64,000 nucleotides of DNA from Straminergon stramineum (lineage: Eukaryota; Streptophyta; Bryopsida; Hypnales; Calliergonaceae). Every line of letters begins with the position of its first letter. The stretch's first letter is position 1. Below are positions 21,597 to 34,857 of this stretch, in pieces. The notes beneath the pieces were generated by a model that saw only the letters and a list, made by a program, of their open reading frames with translations, was not told the origin of the DNA and did no database searches. The DNA is taken from contig OY987272.1 of assembly GCA_963920665.1 (NCBI GenBank), positions 3,291,001 to 3,355,000 of the forward strand, in the 5' to 3' direction. A program made the translations under genes and the position numbers.

Positions 21597-24500
21597 GGCT
21601 TTGATTTTTGACTTGTTGTGTTTAGATCTTTAGTATTTATAGGTTATAAATCTTAAAATTAACTCTCTAATGTAGTTAAATACTTAAAGTTTGGACTTCA
21701 CTATCAAAAGTTATGGACAGATGAAGTTTGCCAACTATTTAGCATTCTAAAACTTCATCCGACATTTTCTACTGGCTTATAGCTCCAAATAAATTTTTCT
21801 TGGTGTGTGTGTGTGTGTGTTCTAATTTATCTAATTTTTAACAATCTAACTTTACTTGATTAGGATGATTTCTAGCATATTTCATCCAAAACTACCTCCT
21901 CTAGTTACCAAACTTCATTTTAGCCTATCTTTCTCAATTTTTGTCTATTTCCCAAATACGATATATTTTGAAAACCTTTAAAGATTTTCAACAAAGATTT
22001 GAATCTAAACTTATGAGTTGGAATGTTCTTCAAAGTCTGACTTGAACTTCTAATTCCTACTTTGCATTTGGAATTTTGAAGCAAAACAAAATAAAGATAA
22101 ATGACTTATTAGACACATGTAAGCATTTTCATCTCCACAATTGAGATGGAACAAGCACAACTGGGTTCTTGAGTTTGTTTTGTAAAACTTCCTATGGCAT
22201 GTGTCCAATGGTGGTCCATTGTGCCTTCCAAGCAATGGATCTTTGTAACTTCCTAAGTGGCTTAAATTGCACAAGGAAAGAACTTAAACTTCAAAACATA
22301 ACAAACTTGGCTACATTGATCAAACTAAGCCAAGACTCTATCTTTTTATAAGAATATGCCAATCTAAATTTAGTTGTCTTAAGTTGTAGAGCCAACATGC
22401 CTATTTTGGTTTAATACTCTTTCGGTGGATTTTGTCATATAAAACTTAAATGAAAACGTAAAAATAAAAATAAAAAATAAAAAATAAGTCACAAGTGACA
22501 AATTGGGAGCTCACAACTCATACCTTAGAGTCGAATCTAGATAGCTTGAGGCAATCCTTCACACTCTATCATGTTGATTTTTTATTCAATGTTTTTTTGT
22601 CCTCTTGGTTTTTGGCCCACTACGTAATTGAAGAAGTTTTTACAAGAAGGATGTTTTCAATTCATGTTCTAATCTACCTTCTTTACTATTGTCTATTCTT
22701 TTGGGGGTTTTTAAAAATCTTTTTCGGGTTTTTTCTTTGTAATATCAAAGCATTGAGTAACTACACTTGTTATTGCTAATTGACTAAAAGAACCAATACC
22801 TTGAATGTCAACTACTTCCCTCAAGAGTATTCTAACATTTCTTCCAAAGTTGGTGATTCCTTCTTCTTCCTTTTCTTCTTATCTAAATAGTCAATTCTTG
22901 GAAAAAAAATCAATTTGTGTATGTTAATACTAAACTATGATTAGTAGAATCTAAAATCTGTCTTTCCTCACACATGGTTGCTTTTGACTTGAATTTTTCA
23001 TTTTTTCACTCCAAATTTCTATTCCATCAACAACTCCCTTCTATGCCTCTCACTTCACCCTTCTTAATTCCAAGTATTCTCTAAATGGCATCTTTAAACT
23101 ATGAATTTAAAAATTAATAAGAATCCCTCAAGCTACGATTTAGTGTTTAGAAATACAAAATCTCTCTTATTTTAATTTTGTAGAAAATGCACATCTTAAT
23201 TTCTTTTTTGAAAAATTAAGTAGTGATGCAGCTAGCAACATAGAGCTATAACCTACTCACAAGCCCTATTGATGGCCAACCAGTCTACAACCCACTATCC
23301 CACTCAATGCATATCGACCCACTTGCCAATTATTGAACCACTATCCCGTCTAATGTCCATTGAACGCTTGCCAATTATCAACCCAAGGATTATTGCCTAG
23401 GGCATTGGGATAGTGTAGGTGTGTATTGTACATTGTAGCTCGAGTGTTTGGATTGGGATGTTGGACAAGGGATATATAATAGTTGGAGTATTTGGACATG
23501 GGTGTTTGGTTTCTAATTGTAAAACACAAATACTAGTTGTTCCAAAACACAAGTACTTGATCTATTGTAATTGGTTCTTGATGGAAAGGAATATAAAGGC
23601 TATAGTTAACAACACAAAGGACTAGGTGTTTTATCACATTAGAAGATGACTTACGAATAGTTGTCTATGCCAAAGTAGTATTTCTATATCTAAGGAGAGG
23701 TTCTAGGTTCAAAGCTTTATTGTGGACAAGGTTCACTTGGATAAAAACTACTATAAACTGGTTGCTATAATACAATAAAGAAGGAAACATGGTCAAATCT
23801 TTGCCATATGGCATCTTCGCTCTAAAAATTTAGGAACATAACTAACCAACTAGAGACCTTAAGAAACATGGAACTAACAAATCCAACCCTAAAGGCCAAT
23901 ATCTAGTGACAACATGTACCCAAAACCAAGTTAGTCACAATAACTTGTACCAATTCCTACTATTCTAGGGGAATTCTCAAATAATGGAATTCCCACTGAA
24001 AAGTTTAGGTGAGATTTAGTAAACAAAATACAAGATAGAGTATTCCCACTAACGGCATTGCACGTGATTTGATAGGAATAGTCTCCAGAATTAGTACCAA
24101 ATAGTTTAAATCACAACAACATAAATATATTAAGGTCTAAAACAAATTTTGAAGGGACAACAATGTCCTTCAAAATAAACTTAAAAAACAATGATACAAG
24201 GAGCACAATGTCTCTAAAAAACACCCAATTGTCAAAGTTAGCCAAATTGACCAAAATTCACTACATGGAGCCAAAGCGGCTAGACAATACAAAGAAGAAG
24301 GGATGGGTGAGTGGGATGAGAAGGGTTGGCCTTTTATACATTTCTTAAAGGCCTCCCCTTCTCCTTTAATTCCAAGATTTTTCTAGAACTAACCACCAAT
24401 TACTAAAATAAATAAAATTTACAATTGGACTTAATTTTTAACTTTTGGAAAACAACTCCAAATGATAAACGTATTATGCCATTGGCTTCAAAAGTCCCAA

Positions 24501-27500
24501 AGTCATTTATAGTATCCCTCTTCCCTTCTTCTAGGTCATTCTAACTAGTAAAAGTCCTGAATTGCCAAAATAAAGAAATATGAAAATCCCAAATGATAGA
24601 ATTTGAACTTTTCAAAGATTTTGACTTTCATAGTGTGTGGAGGAATTTTGGGAGTAATTAAAGACTCCTATAAGGCTTCATTTGGATTTTTAATGCTCCC
24701 AAGGCTCCAATTGACCCTTTGAATTTTTCTTTTAAAATCCACTATAAATAGTTGGTGTTGTCCATTTGGATACTTGTCTATATCATATTGCCTTGAAACT
24801 TGTCATAGCATGTTCTTAATACAAAATATGATATCTTAATTTTTATTGCAATTTTACTATAACTTGGGTATTTTCTAAGAATTTACCGAGGCTTGTTTAA
24901 GTGGTTGACTTTCCAAAATCCAAACTTTTGCTATTTAGAAAAATCCTAAATTCAATGGTTGAATTCTTAAGGAATCTATATACCAAGTTCAATATCATAT
25001 TATTACTTTGCATTTGTTCCGAGAAGGCTTACAATTTATTACCTTCTATGGAGTTAGGTGATTCATAACTCTTTCGATTGGGATTGAATCTTTGCAAATT
25101 GACTGCATCATTGGACTTTTAGTATATTTTTATTTTTAAAACATCTCCCATAGTCCTTGAATGCTCTTCTCTTCATGGTAGTTGAATTATTTACATGCAA
25201 GACTAACAAGTTGATTTCTACTTGGGTTCTAGAATGACTAGTAGTTCAGGTTTGTATCCCTACAAGTACATCTAAAACTAAAGGGAATTCACACCTATAA
25301 TAAAATATTTTAGCCAAGATTTGTCACATACACTTTGAGAGTTGGATGTTGGTCATAGTTTGTGAAGGTGTTTACAATAGAATCTACAAATTTAGACCTT
25401 TTGCTAACTTAAGGTATTTAACCTATCTACAAGCAATATATTGGAGTATTTTTGATAATCTGAGCTTTTATAGACATGATATTATATGGGTGTATACTTT
25501 ACCTAATACGATTTAATGCAACAATAAGATGTAAAATCAAAAAGGAAAAAACCCTTCAGTCCTAAGTGACAAACATGGGGGTTCACATTTGTCTAAAATT
25601 TGTGTAATGAAGGCATGCAAAATAAATAATGAATAGTGGTTTGACTTTCCAACCTAAATGTGGTGCTTGGCAAACCATATTCACTAGTTGAAGCAAATGT
25701 AATAGGTTGAAACATTCTAGAAAAATATAAAAAATAATTTTTGTCAATAATTTTTTTTAAAACAAGCCTAAACTGAAGGTTTTTGCCTACCATGTAGGGA
25801 TTAAATTACATCCTAAAATATCAGATTTTAAAACCTCGATATTTGAGATCATGAAAATTGGACTTCAAAATTATGTTCGCAACCTAGGTGGTCAAAATAT
25901 GAAGTTTATCTTTTCAAAACAAAATTCAATGCATACGTCGTACCATATGAGGAGAAAAATCTCATTTTGAAGAAATAAATTGAAAATACACACAAAGTAA
26001 ACGTAAATACTAAATATTAATTATTAATTATTTTTCATCGTAATTTTCAATTATTTTTTTAATAAGAAGGCAATACAAAAAATAATAAATTGTTAATAAT
26101 TCAAAAAAATCATCAAAATAAATCAAAAGAATATTGATAATAATGTAGTAGCAAATTTACATTTTTTATTAAATTATTAAATTTGAGTTCAAAATAAACT
26201 TCAAATGTTATGTTTGTAAAAAGATGCTATGATTGCCTACAAAATGAAACTAACCATAACTCTTTGTTCATCAATCAAAATTGAATGATTCAAATTTAAC
26301 CATGTAGATATATACCTAAAACTGAGTACAATTTAGAATAAAAAGCGGTGAAAGAAATTTGTTGCCCGGATTGATTGATTTTACTCCACATATTAAAAAA
26401 ATATTTTAACTTGTGTAATAATTATCAAAATTACACAAAATAAAGTTTGGCATGAACTCAAGATGGTATTGGTTAGGATATTTTCTAAAAGTATCAAAAA
26501 ATAAATCAAAAGCCAAAAGCTATAGTGACCCATTTTGGTCATGAAAAGACTTTAGGAGTTAATATAAACCAATTATAGTTCTAAAATGTGGTGAAATCAT
26601 GAGTGTTTTATATATTCTTTTCATTAATTTTTACTATCATATAATGTCTCCTCTAGAACTAGATTTGGACTCTTTTGAATCAAATTTTTTTTAATGATTT
26701 TATTATACATTTTTATTTTAATCCTCTATTATCATACTTTATACATGATATGATCACATGGATGCTTAAAGTTTTTAATAAAATATGGTTATATGTTAAT
26801 GTTGTTGATAATATGTTAAACACCAAAAATTATTTTGAAGTGATGTATTATAATTTTATAATAAACCTTTATATAAATTTTGAATCTTGATTTTATTAGA
26901 ATTTTAACATGATTGATAAATAATTATGATGAAAGATAATTTTAATAATTTCCTCTTATTTCAACAGAATAATTAGATTTTCTTATAAGTTCAAATGTTT
27001 GCGAATGTTATAGTCAATGAATCACTAATAGATGCAATAAATTTTTAGTTATTAAATTATAAATATTTATTTAAAACATAACATTAAATATTTTATGGTG
27101 ATATAGAAATAATTAATACAATAAATTTGTAGCTAAGTCTATTTAAATTTAATTAATTTAATAATCATATAATAACACAAGAGTCTTTTTGCAGTTTTTT
27201 GGTGTCATGTAAGTGGCATCAGGTTAATATTGGTAGTCATTTTAGAACTTTAGAAAGTTAGTGGAGTAGTTTATACTAGCCTTCAAGGTTCAGCTAGGAA
27301 TTTGAAGGGTTAGAATAGAGTTTGAGGTTGTTAAGAGGTGTAAACAAGGATATTTGGAGGTAGAAAGGGTTGATTTAAACCCTAGGCCGACCCTCTTTCC
27401 CATTCATTATCTTCAAGTCTTGTATACCTTGAGGGTTGTTTGTAGATGATGGTAGGATTGTCAATTTACTTAATTTGAGGTTTCTCCTTATTTACTTCAA

Positions 27501-28640
27501 TTTGTGCACAAGACTAATTCAATCAAGATAAAGTATAAGCATTGGGGAGTATATTTGATGTTTATTATTGAATGTTTGTTCATTCATGCCTGACTATCCA
27601 CTGAAAAGACAGAGCACTTCCTACTCAATTAATTAGCCCCCTCCCCAAAAAATTAGTAGCCATTGATCGTTTTCGAAAAAAAAATAAAAACACCCCCTTC
27701 CCTGCCGTTGATTCTGATACCGTACATATACCATATGGATACGGATATGGATACAGAAACAGATATGGATACAAAAAACTAATATGGATTATCCCATATC
27801 GATTGTCAGACAACTTTGTTTTGAAAAATACAATAGTGAGGGAGGGGGGGTGTATTGTTTTTCCTCACGAGGTTGGAGGGGTTGTGCAATTAAAGTTGAA
27901 TCCAATTTTAATTGCCTCAGATAGATTTGCCTATGAGCGTTTGTGCTAATATATGTAAGTCTAGTCCATGACATTTCCTATTAGCAATGCAAAATGAAGC
28001 AACATTGGATTTAGAAGTTTTTTTCTTCATTTCTTATTGAAATGCTTTATACTTTTCTTTAGAAATTTTTTCAATGTTGTTAGTCCTTAATTGTATTCAT
28101 ATTTTCCTTGATTGCATTTGTATTTTTCTTGAAGGTAGAATTTCAAAGTCACCTTCTATTGTTGAGTTTTTATTCTTAGTTTTTCTTGCAAGCTATCTAT
28201 TGTCTTTGATGATTTTAATTTTTTAATTTTTTTTATACTATTCTAAAAGACCTTTATCACAATTTTCATATTTATTTAAATGTCCATCTAAACTAACACT
28301 ATAATTTTATGATTTAAAAGGCTTTAATGTTGAAAGCTCTATCACTTAAGGTTTCTTTTCATCAGGGTTCCCTTCATGTCTTTTACAATGATTTGGCAAA
28401 TTGTCAAAGTTATCAACTCACTCACTTAAGTCACTTTTGAATAATTGGAAGATCTATTTTTGAAACGATAGTTTTTAAAAATCTTTTCTATCTAATTTTT
28501 ATAATTTCCAAGAAAAAATTTCTTTCTTCATAATGACTAGTGTGTCTTGTGCCTTCAAAACAACGAAAATAAAAATGTAAGTAATTTTATCATTTTTTTT
28601 ATATCTAAAAACTTCAAAATTCAATATTTTCTAATTGTGA
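21597..28640. other. Long AT-rich spacer, no gene recognised
   Basis: Seven kilobases with only background-length frames. Small structures seen are a (GT)9 run at 21803-21820; an approximately 48-bp imperfect duplication at 23288-23383 (ACCCACTATCCC...CTTGCCAATTAT twice); and a short minisatellite at 27736-27775 built on ATGGATAC/GGATAT. The section 26000-27180 is extremely AT-rich. A 94-codon hydrophobic frame at 22495-22779 has no recognisable domain and is not called as a gene. Confidence 0.45.
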
Positions 28641-29120
28641 GACAAAATGTCATGAAACAAAGTCTATGCACCCTTCCTCACAAAGAGCTTTACAATGGTA
28701 CCAAGAAACATGGCAAGGGGACACACAGTTAACCCTTAAATGATGGATTGGTAACTGTGGAAGAAAGCGGGCAGTGAACAATATGCATGTTGCCGCTGAC
28801 CGCAATTGAATACACTGTTCTTGAGCTGAACAGTGATTGGGAAAGCATGCATCGCTTGTTGCCCTCATGGAAATTGAAAGAAGGGCAGCAGTGGCTCTAT
28901 GACCATCCATATGAATCTCCGTGATATTTTCTTGCAATTTGCACCACCTAGTAATGAGAATGCATTCAATGACCCTATTCTTGGACTTCCTTGACAAAGC
29001 AAAACTGCATTACCACTTTCACAAAAAAAAATGGATGAAAAAAGCTTTCTTACATCTAGCAGAGAGGTTTTTGTCATCCATCAGACACAAAACGTCCTTG
29101 TCAACATTTAAGGATTAAGG
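28641..29120. other. Higher-GC island of unknown nature
   Basis: Composition differs from the flanks, and both strands have frames of 60-115 codons (minus 28997-28650 is the longest). None matches a family known to me. TTAACCCTTAAATGATGG at 28729 is identical for 15 bases to the left end of the MITE at 46231, but the following sequence differs. It may be a captured gene fragment or an old element. Confidence 0.3.
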
Positions 29121-29601
29121 AGACCTCACCATAATAAACAAAGAAAATAACCTAATTTAAGATATAGATTAGTGATAATATTACTATCAATTACATTTAT
29201 GCTAGTTGGTCAATTGGTTGTATTCTTGAGGTTGAAAATGCATTCATTTGTCTTGTAAGAGATTTTAAATCATCATGGCTCATTTTGTTTATTTCATCAA
29301 GAAATCCGTCACTCAAAGGAGTAATTTACAAGTTCTTTCAAACTAGATATAATTAACAAAAATAAGTATTTTTTCTAAATTCATATTTAAATAAGAAACA
29401 ATACCATTATTATAAGAAATCTCGTTTATTATTGCATATAATATATTGCGTATTTAGGATTATTGAAAATTTTTATAAATTTTTTAATATATTCCTTTAA
29501 AAAAAATTATTTAAAGGTTTGTAAAAATATACTTTCAAAAGTTGTTTCTATATCTTGTCATGTAATAAATCACTTCATTTGTTGTCAATTTTGGTTTGTT
29601 C

Positions 29602-30413
29602 TTAACCCCTAAATACCCAAGCCTTTCCAAGTGTGTTTTGATTGTGAAAAAAGAGGATGGGCTTGTAGTTATCCCCAATGAAGCAAATTGTTTTTCTTTT
29701 CAAAATCTAATTGCATAGATGTTTCAATATCTTTCTTATTAGTATGCTTACCAATTTTGAGTGTGAAATTGCATAAGAGTTTCAAGGAAAATGTATGTTT
29801 TCTATTTTTTGGATGCTACCCCTCCCCACAATGTTTCAAAATTTTGCATATGAAAGTTTTTTGGAATTAGAGGTGACATGACCAACTAAAAGTTGTGTTA
29901 GCACACTAAAATGTACTTCCAAAAACCTAAGGTTCAAATGAAGAGCTATCAAACTCATTACACAATCCACCTTGCAATTTTTGAAATGCAATTTTCTTTT
30001 AGAAGTGGAAATCTCAAATAACTCCAAATCAACACTTGTATGTTTATATTTTCAATGGTGAAAATCATGAAAATACTTTATACTTTACCTTGGGACCATT
30101 TTCAAAGCAAAAGGATAAGTACAATTTTTTAGATCTCAAATCAAGTGAAATTGGCAAACTTAATTCAAAGCTGGGAAATGAAGTATAAATAGCAAGCTTT
30201 ACTCTTCCACTAGCGGTACATATATGCCTTTTAGGACCTTTGGAAAATCAAATATTTACCTTTTTCAATGCAAAATAAAAGTTTTCAATAGTTAACCTTC
30301 AAAATTGTTTGTAAATTTTTTTCAAATAGTCTAAGGAATTTAAATGCCTATACCAGGATGAACCTAAAATTCCAAATCAACTATATATGGTTGGTTGGGC
30401 ACTTAGGGGTTAA
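29602..30413. mobile_element. 812-bp element with TTAA-CCCC termini
   Basis: The left end is TTAACCCCTAAATACCCAAG and the right end is the inverse of TTAACCCCTAAGTGCCCAAC, about 18 of 20 bases matching. Both ends abut TTAA. TTAA targets with terminal CCC are the hallmark of piggyBac transposons, but no transposase remains and TTAA could instead be part of the inverted repeat. The interior has no credible gene. Confidence 0.65.
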
Positions 30414-31316
30414 ACATCAAGAGAATCTATATTTCTCCTCAGTATGATATTTTTATTTATGTATTTGTATATGTGCATGCACATGTATAAAGAAGATTAC
30501 AAGTCAAGATACTTTAGCTTAAATTCAAGACTAAATCCCTCATTTCACTTCAATTTCATTTTTTAATTTAAAAAATGAGTCTTAATTACTTGTATTCCGT
30601 TTTTCCTACTTAGTATGCAAATTAGCACATTCTAGCATTCATTTGTACAAAAACAAAGGTAGCCCTCTTTTTGGATCTTGCTTGGTTGTATGCAATTATC
30701 AATGAAGTTCCATGTAGAAGTACTTTCTATAAGCCTAGTACTTGTTTAATCAAATTTTACTTTTTTAACAAAGTTTTAAATTTTCTTTTTCTATATCCTA
30801 TGCACCTATTAATAATTTACCCTTAAGCCCTATGCATGGAACAAATTTTCAACGACTTCTGGAATGGCAACTAACATTGGTAAAGTAAGCGGTCTTATAT
30901 CAAGTAAGTGTTTTCAACTCCTTTTACATTTGTACCAAGTTAGTTCTATTATTGCAAATCTTTTACAAAATTCACTTAATAAATTTAAAAGAAAAAGTAA
31001 AGTGAATTTCATTTCTCTCTTGATATGAACCATTAAAATAGATGAAAATTATCAATTAAAAATAAAATTTCATTTAAAATAGAATTGTAGAGATTATAAA
31101 AGGAGGAATTTACTTCTATACATTTTTTACTTAGATCATGTGGTTATCAAATAGTATTTCAAACACACATGGTAGTCTTCATGAACACCTACTTCACAAA
31201 ATAGACTAGAATTTTGTGCACACATATTACAAAAGTGAACATCCTACAAAGAATCTATTACGTCAACTTAATGTTTTGTACATAATGAAATAATTATCAT
31301 TTATTAAATTGATTAA
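30414..31316. other. AT-rich spacer, no gene recognised
   Basis: No exon, gene-like frame or paired transposon ends were seen. Confidence 0.5.
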
Positions 31317-31637
31317 TTGAAAAATCAAGAGTATTTTTATGAGGAAAAAATGACAAGACAAGATATAGTAATAGACATGTTAGAAATCCCAAGTGAAGCA
31401 CAAGGAGAAGAAACTCAAGAAGAAGAAGCTCAAGCAAAAGAAGCTCAGGGAGAAGAAGCTCAAGAAGAAGTTGAGGCACATATTGAAACCATTGTCTCTT
31501 GCTACAATGAAAAACTCGATTTTGATATGAATGAAGATGAAGTCAGTTGGACATCAATTTACTTTTCTATTGGTATGTTTATTGTACTAAATATAGTGGC
31601 TACTACATTTTTATTTCTTATATTGATTAACCTTTAG
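31317..31637 (+). CDS. Hypothetical 106-residue protein with acidic repeat and C-terminal membrane segment
   Basis: Frame from an apparent TTG (first ATG MTRQDIV near 31350) to the stop at 31635-31637. Residues ~26-52 are a Glu/Gln/Ala tract (EEAQ, KEAQ, GEEAQ) produced by a 15-base unit related to GAAGAAGCTCAA. It is followed by a mixed segment (YNEKLDFDMNEDEVSW) and a hydrophobic stretch at residues ~83-104 that would form one transmembrane helix. No family is recognised. The composition is less random than other frames in this AT-rich spacer, but no promoter or intron signals support it. It could be transposon-derived or spurious. Confidence 0.25.
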   Translation: MKNQEYFYEEKMTRQDIVIDMLEIPSEAQGEETQEEEAQAKEAQGEEAQEEVEAHIETIVSCYNEKLDFDMNEDEVSWTSIYFSIGMFIVLNIVATTFLFLILINL

Positions 31638-33625
31638 AAAATCACAAGGATTCAAATAAATATTTTGTAATTCTCAAGATGTACTTTTAAATTGTCAAAA
31701 TCATTGTTTATGAAATTCATGTTTGACAAGTTTTTTTGAGCAAGACTAAGGATTGAATGAATCCAAAAATAATAATATTGACTTTGGTGCATTTTTTTTC
31801 TTTGAAATGTTTTATTCAAGCTTTAGATGTTTTCCCCAACTTTCTACCACCAAACACAAATCCTAGCATGTTTAAACTATTAATAGGATTAAAAATTGTC
31901 TAAAGTGAATTTAGGCCAACAATTACTTTCATATAGTGATGATTGTCTTCTAAACCTAACACCTTTCTCACCTTGAGCATCCTAGTAGAAAATTTAATTT
32001 TAAAACATCTTACTAAACTTTCAAAAACTTATTGAAGAGTCATCCATTAACATTTTTGAGAGACCAATTTAAGTTTCGTAGTATTCTTAAGCTTCAATTT
32101 AGTTATCATCAAATAAATGACATTACTACAACATTTCATCATTTTAGAGAATTTTCTATGAATAAATATGTATATTTTAATCGAGTTCTAAGTAATTAAT
32201 GTTCTAAATTAAAAAATTAATAATAGTAGTTCTATTAGGTGTTCCATTAATAATTTGATATGGCCTACTCAATATCTAAAGTCCCAACACTATGTTTCAC
32301 CAAAAACCACTACTGAAATTGTCATTTCTAGTGCAAAAAGTTAGATTATAGAAAAGCAAATTTTTCTTCATACCCATCTAGAGGATTTTGCATTAGGTTT
32401 GTGTAGTAAGACTTTAAGACATCCAATTTGAAAATCTAAATCCTAGTAAAAATTTTGCTTAAGGAGATTATAACAATAGGTTTTCTACAAGATAATCTAA
32501 ACTAATAATCACAATCCACAAGCTAAAGAATTAATTCCAACTAGGTAAATGCTATTCCTTTCCACTTGGTCAAATTACACAATTTATCACTACACTTTTG
32601 AAGGTCACAAGGATTAAGAATTTGCCCAATTTATCTTTGTTTTTTTTTCAATCATCAACATTGGCAACCACACATTCTGCAACTTGAAATGCTCATTTTC
32701 TTTCTTCCCTAACTTTGTTTCTTCTTCTTTACAAATTGTTCACTTATCTTCTGACAAGGAATCTACAATCTAAGCCTCCATTAGTTCACAACCTAATTTG
32801 GAATATGTTCTTGTGCAATAAAATTGGCATTTATTTACACCCACTTGGATATCTTCTTTTCACTCATCCTTCCATTTCTCAACTTGCTCATAAGTGTGCA
32901 TTCCAAATGGGATTATAACAACTCTCAATCACAAAGCAAACACATTCAATTCTTCACCTAAGTTATCATGTACATACATTCAACATCCTATTTGGTAAAT
33001 TTCCAAACACTCCCAAAACTATATTTTTATTTGATTATACACCGAAATCAAAATAATGACAATTCCAAATTATGTATCCAAGAAATTCACGAAGTCTTTA
33101 TTTGAAAATAAATGGAGACAACAACAAATATTTTCAATCAATTTATCTTTCAACATAGAAGGAAACAATATCCCATTAGACAAATGAACTTAAAGCCAAA
33201 CACAAACATTAGGCACTTTCCAATCTAGATCTATAATACCCAAATCACACACTCTAGATACACAAAAAACACATACAAATGCAACCAAAATCAAACATTC
33301 ATTACTCAATTGCAAAACACATTATATTCCATGACTCAACAAACATCAAATTCTTACAACTCCAACTTCATAAACAAATACAACCTAATATAGATGCTAA
33401 GCACTTTTCAATTTGGTTATAGAACATGCAATTTAGGTATTGACATTCACAAAACACTCAACAAAATAGATTCCAATTCAGTAACACATACAATGTAATA
33501 TTCCAATGCAACAAGAATCTAAACCAATATACGAAATAAGACAATAAACTCCCACTAGGTAATTAACATTCCATAATTAGGAAAATTTCATATTGCAACA
33601 ACATTTATTCATACTACTAAAATCA
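31638..33625. other. AT-rich spacer; plus strand A/C-biased from ~32930
   Basis: No gene recognised. From about 32930 to 33620 the plus strand is rich in A and C (many ACA/CAA), and the same bias resumes after the Helitron at 39380-39760. This suggests the Helitron region interrupted one older stretch. Confidence 0.4.
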
Positions 33626-34319
33626 CAGTGACCTCTTTAATATCACATATTCAAACTATGTGATATTACAGAAATAGAGTAAAAAGTAGTCGTTGAAGTG
33701 AGGTGATATTAGAGAGGATTGACAGAGTGATATTAAAGAGGTGTGATTTTGATTGCTTTTTTTGGCTTCAAACTTCATTGCTCTTCCACAATTTCGTGAT
33801 TTTGTGCTATTGCTATTACCATATGATTTGAAAAATTTGTTGGGTTGAAATAATTTGAGATTCCACAACAATTCATGTATTCACAAAGTGTTTGAAATTT
33901 GCAAATTTGTCATTTCAAGTCTTCAATTTTAGTCACCATTGTTTGTGGGGCAAGAACTTTATCAAGTGGTGGTGTTCAAGTATTCAATTGAGTTCAACAA
34001 TATCTCCAAGGTACCCAAATTTCTTTACATTTACTTTGAGCAAATTTGAGCAAGTATAGATTGATTGTTTGAATATTGAGCTTTGTTTGAGCAATTTGAG
34101 CTTCATTTGAATAATTTTAATGTAATTTGAGTCTCAATCTATTAATTTGATCTATTTAGATGGGAATTTGAAGCCAAAAAAAGCAATCAAAATCACACCT
34201 CTTTAATATCACTCTGTCAATCCTCTCTAATATCACTTCACCTCAACGGCGATTTCGAAACCCTACTCTATTTCTGTAATATCACATATTCTGAATATGT
34301 GATATTACAGAGGTCACTG
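33626..34319. mobile_element. 694-bp element with ~150-bp inverted arms (pogo/Emigrant-like ends)
   Basis: The arms run 33626-33776 and 34162-34319 inward from CAGTGACCTCT and are roughly 90% alike. Each arm holds four copies of a GTGATATTA-N-AGAGG-like motif in varying orientation, and each outer end forms its own hairpin (TAATATCACATATTC with its inverse). The right flank is TA and the left is CA, compatible with a mutated TA target. CAGT ends and TA targets fit pogo/Emigrant-type elements (established for that group; the assignment here is inference). The 385-bp centre has no coding frame. Confidence 0.8.
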
Positions 34320-34857
34320 TACTTTTGAGCTTCATTTGAGCAATTTGGGTGAAATTTCGTCAATGCAATCTAACCTAATTTTAATAGTTTGACCTAATTA
34401 AAGCCTAATTTAAACAACTTGAGTATTTGAGCTTCATTTGAACAAATTGAGGCAAACTTGAACAATTTTATCTAATTTCGATAGTATGATTTAATGTGAG
34501 CAATTTGACCTAACTTTTGCAATAGTCTCCAAAATCCAAAATTTTATTGTTGAATATATTTTGATGAATATTTTGATGTGCAGTGGATTTTAGGAGACAA
34601 AGCATTGGAACGAAGTGGAGCATATTCAAGGGGTGCAAATTTTTAGAGTGCAAGTTATATAGGTGCAATTTCCAACCTATTTTTATTTTATTTTGCACTA
34701 TATAGTTTCATTGTTGTAGAGTTTAGGGTTTAGGGTTTTTATTATCCTATCCTAAACTCTTTTTTTGTAATTTTGCACTACAAAGTTTCATTGTTGTAGA
34801 GTTTAGGGTTTAGGATTTTTCCTAGCTTAAATTTATTATTGTCATCTCTTTTAGACT

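Noticed and set aside
33656..33871. A 71-codon frame in the inverted-arm element
   Set aside because: It lies within the left inverted arm, and the matching right arm has no equivalent conserved protein.
34725..34815. Telomere repeat array (TTTAGGG)
   Set aside because: Only two to three short units per block; an internal promoter-like motif in the Helitron leader is more likely than a telomeric tract.
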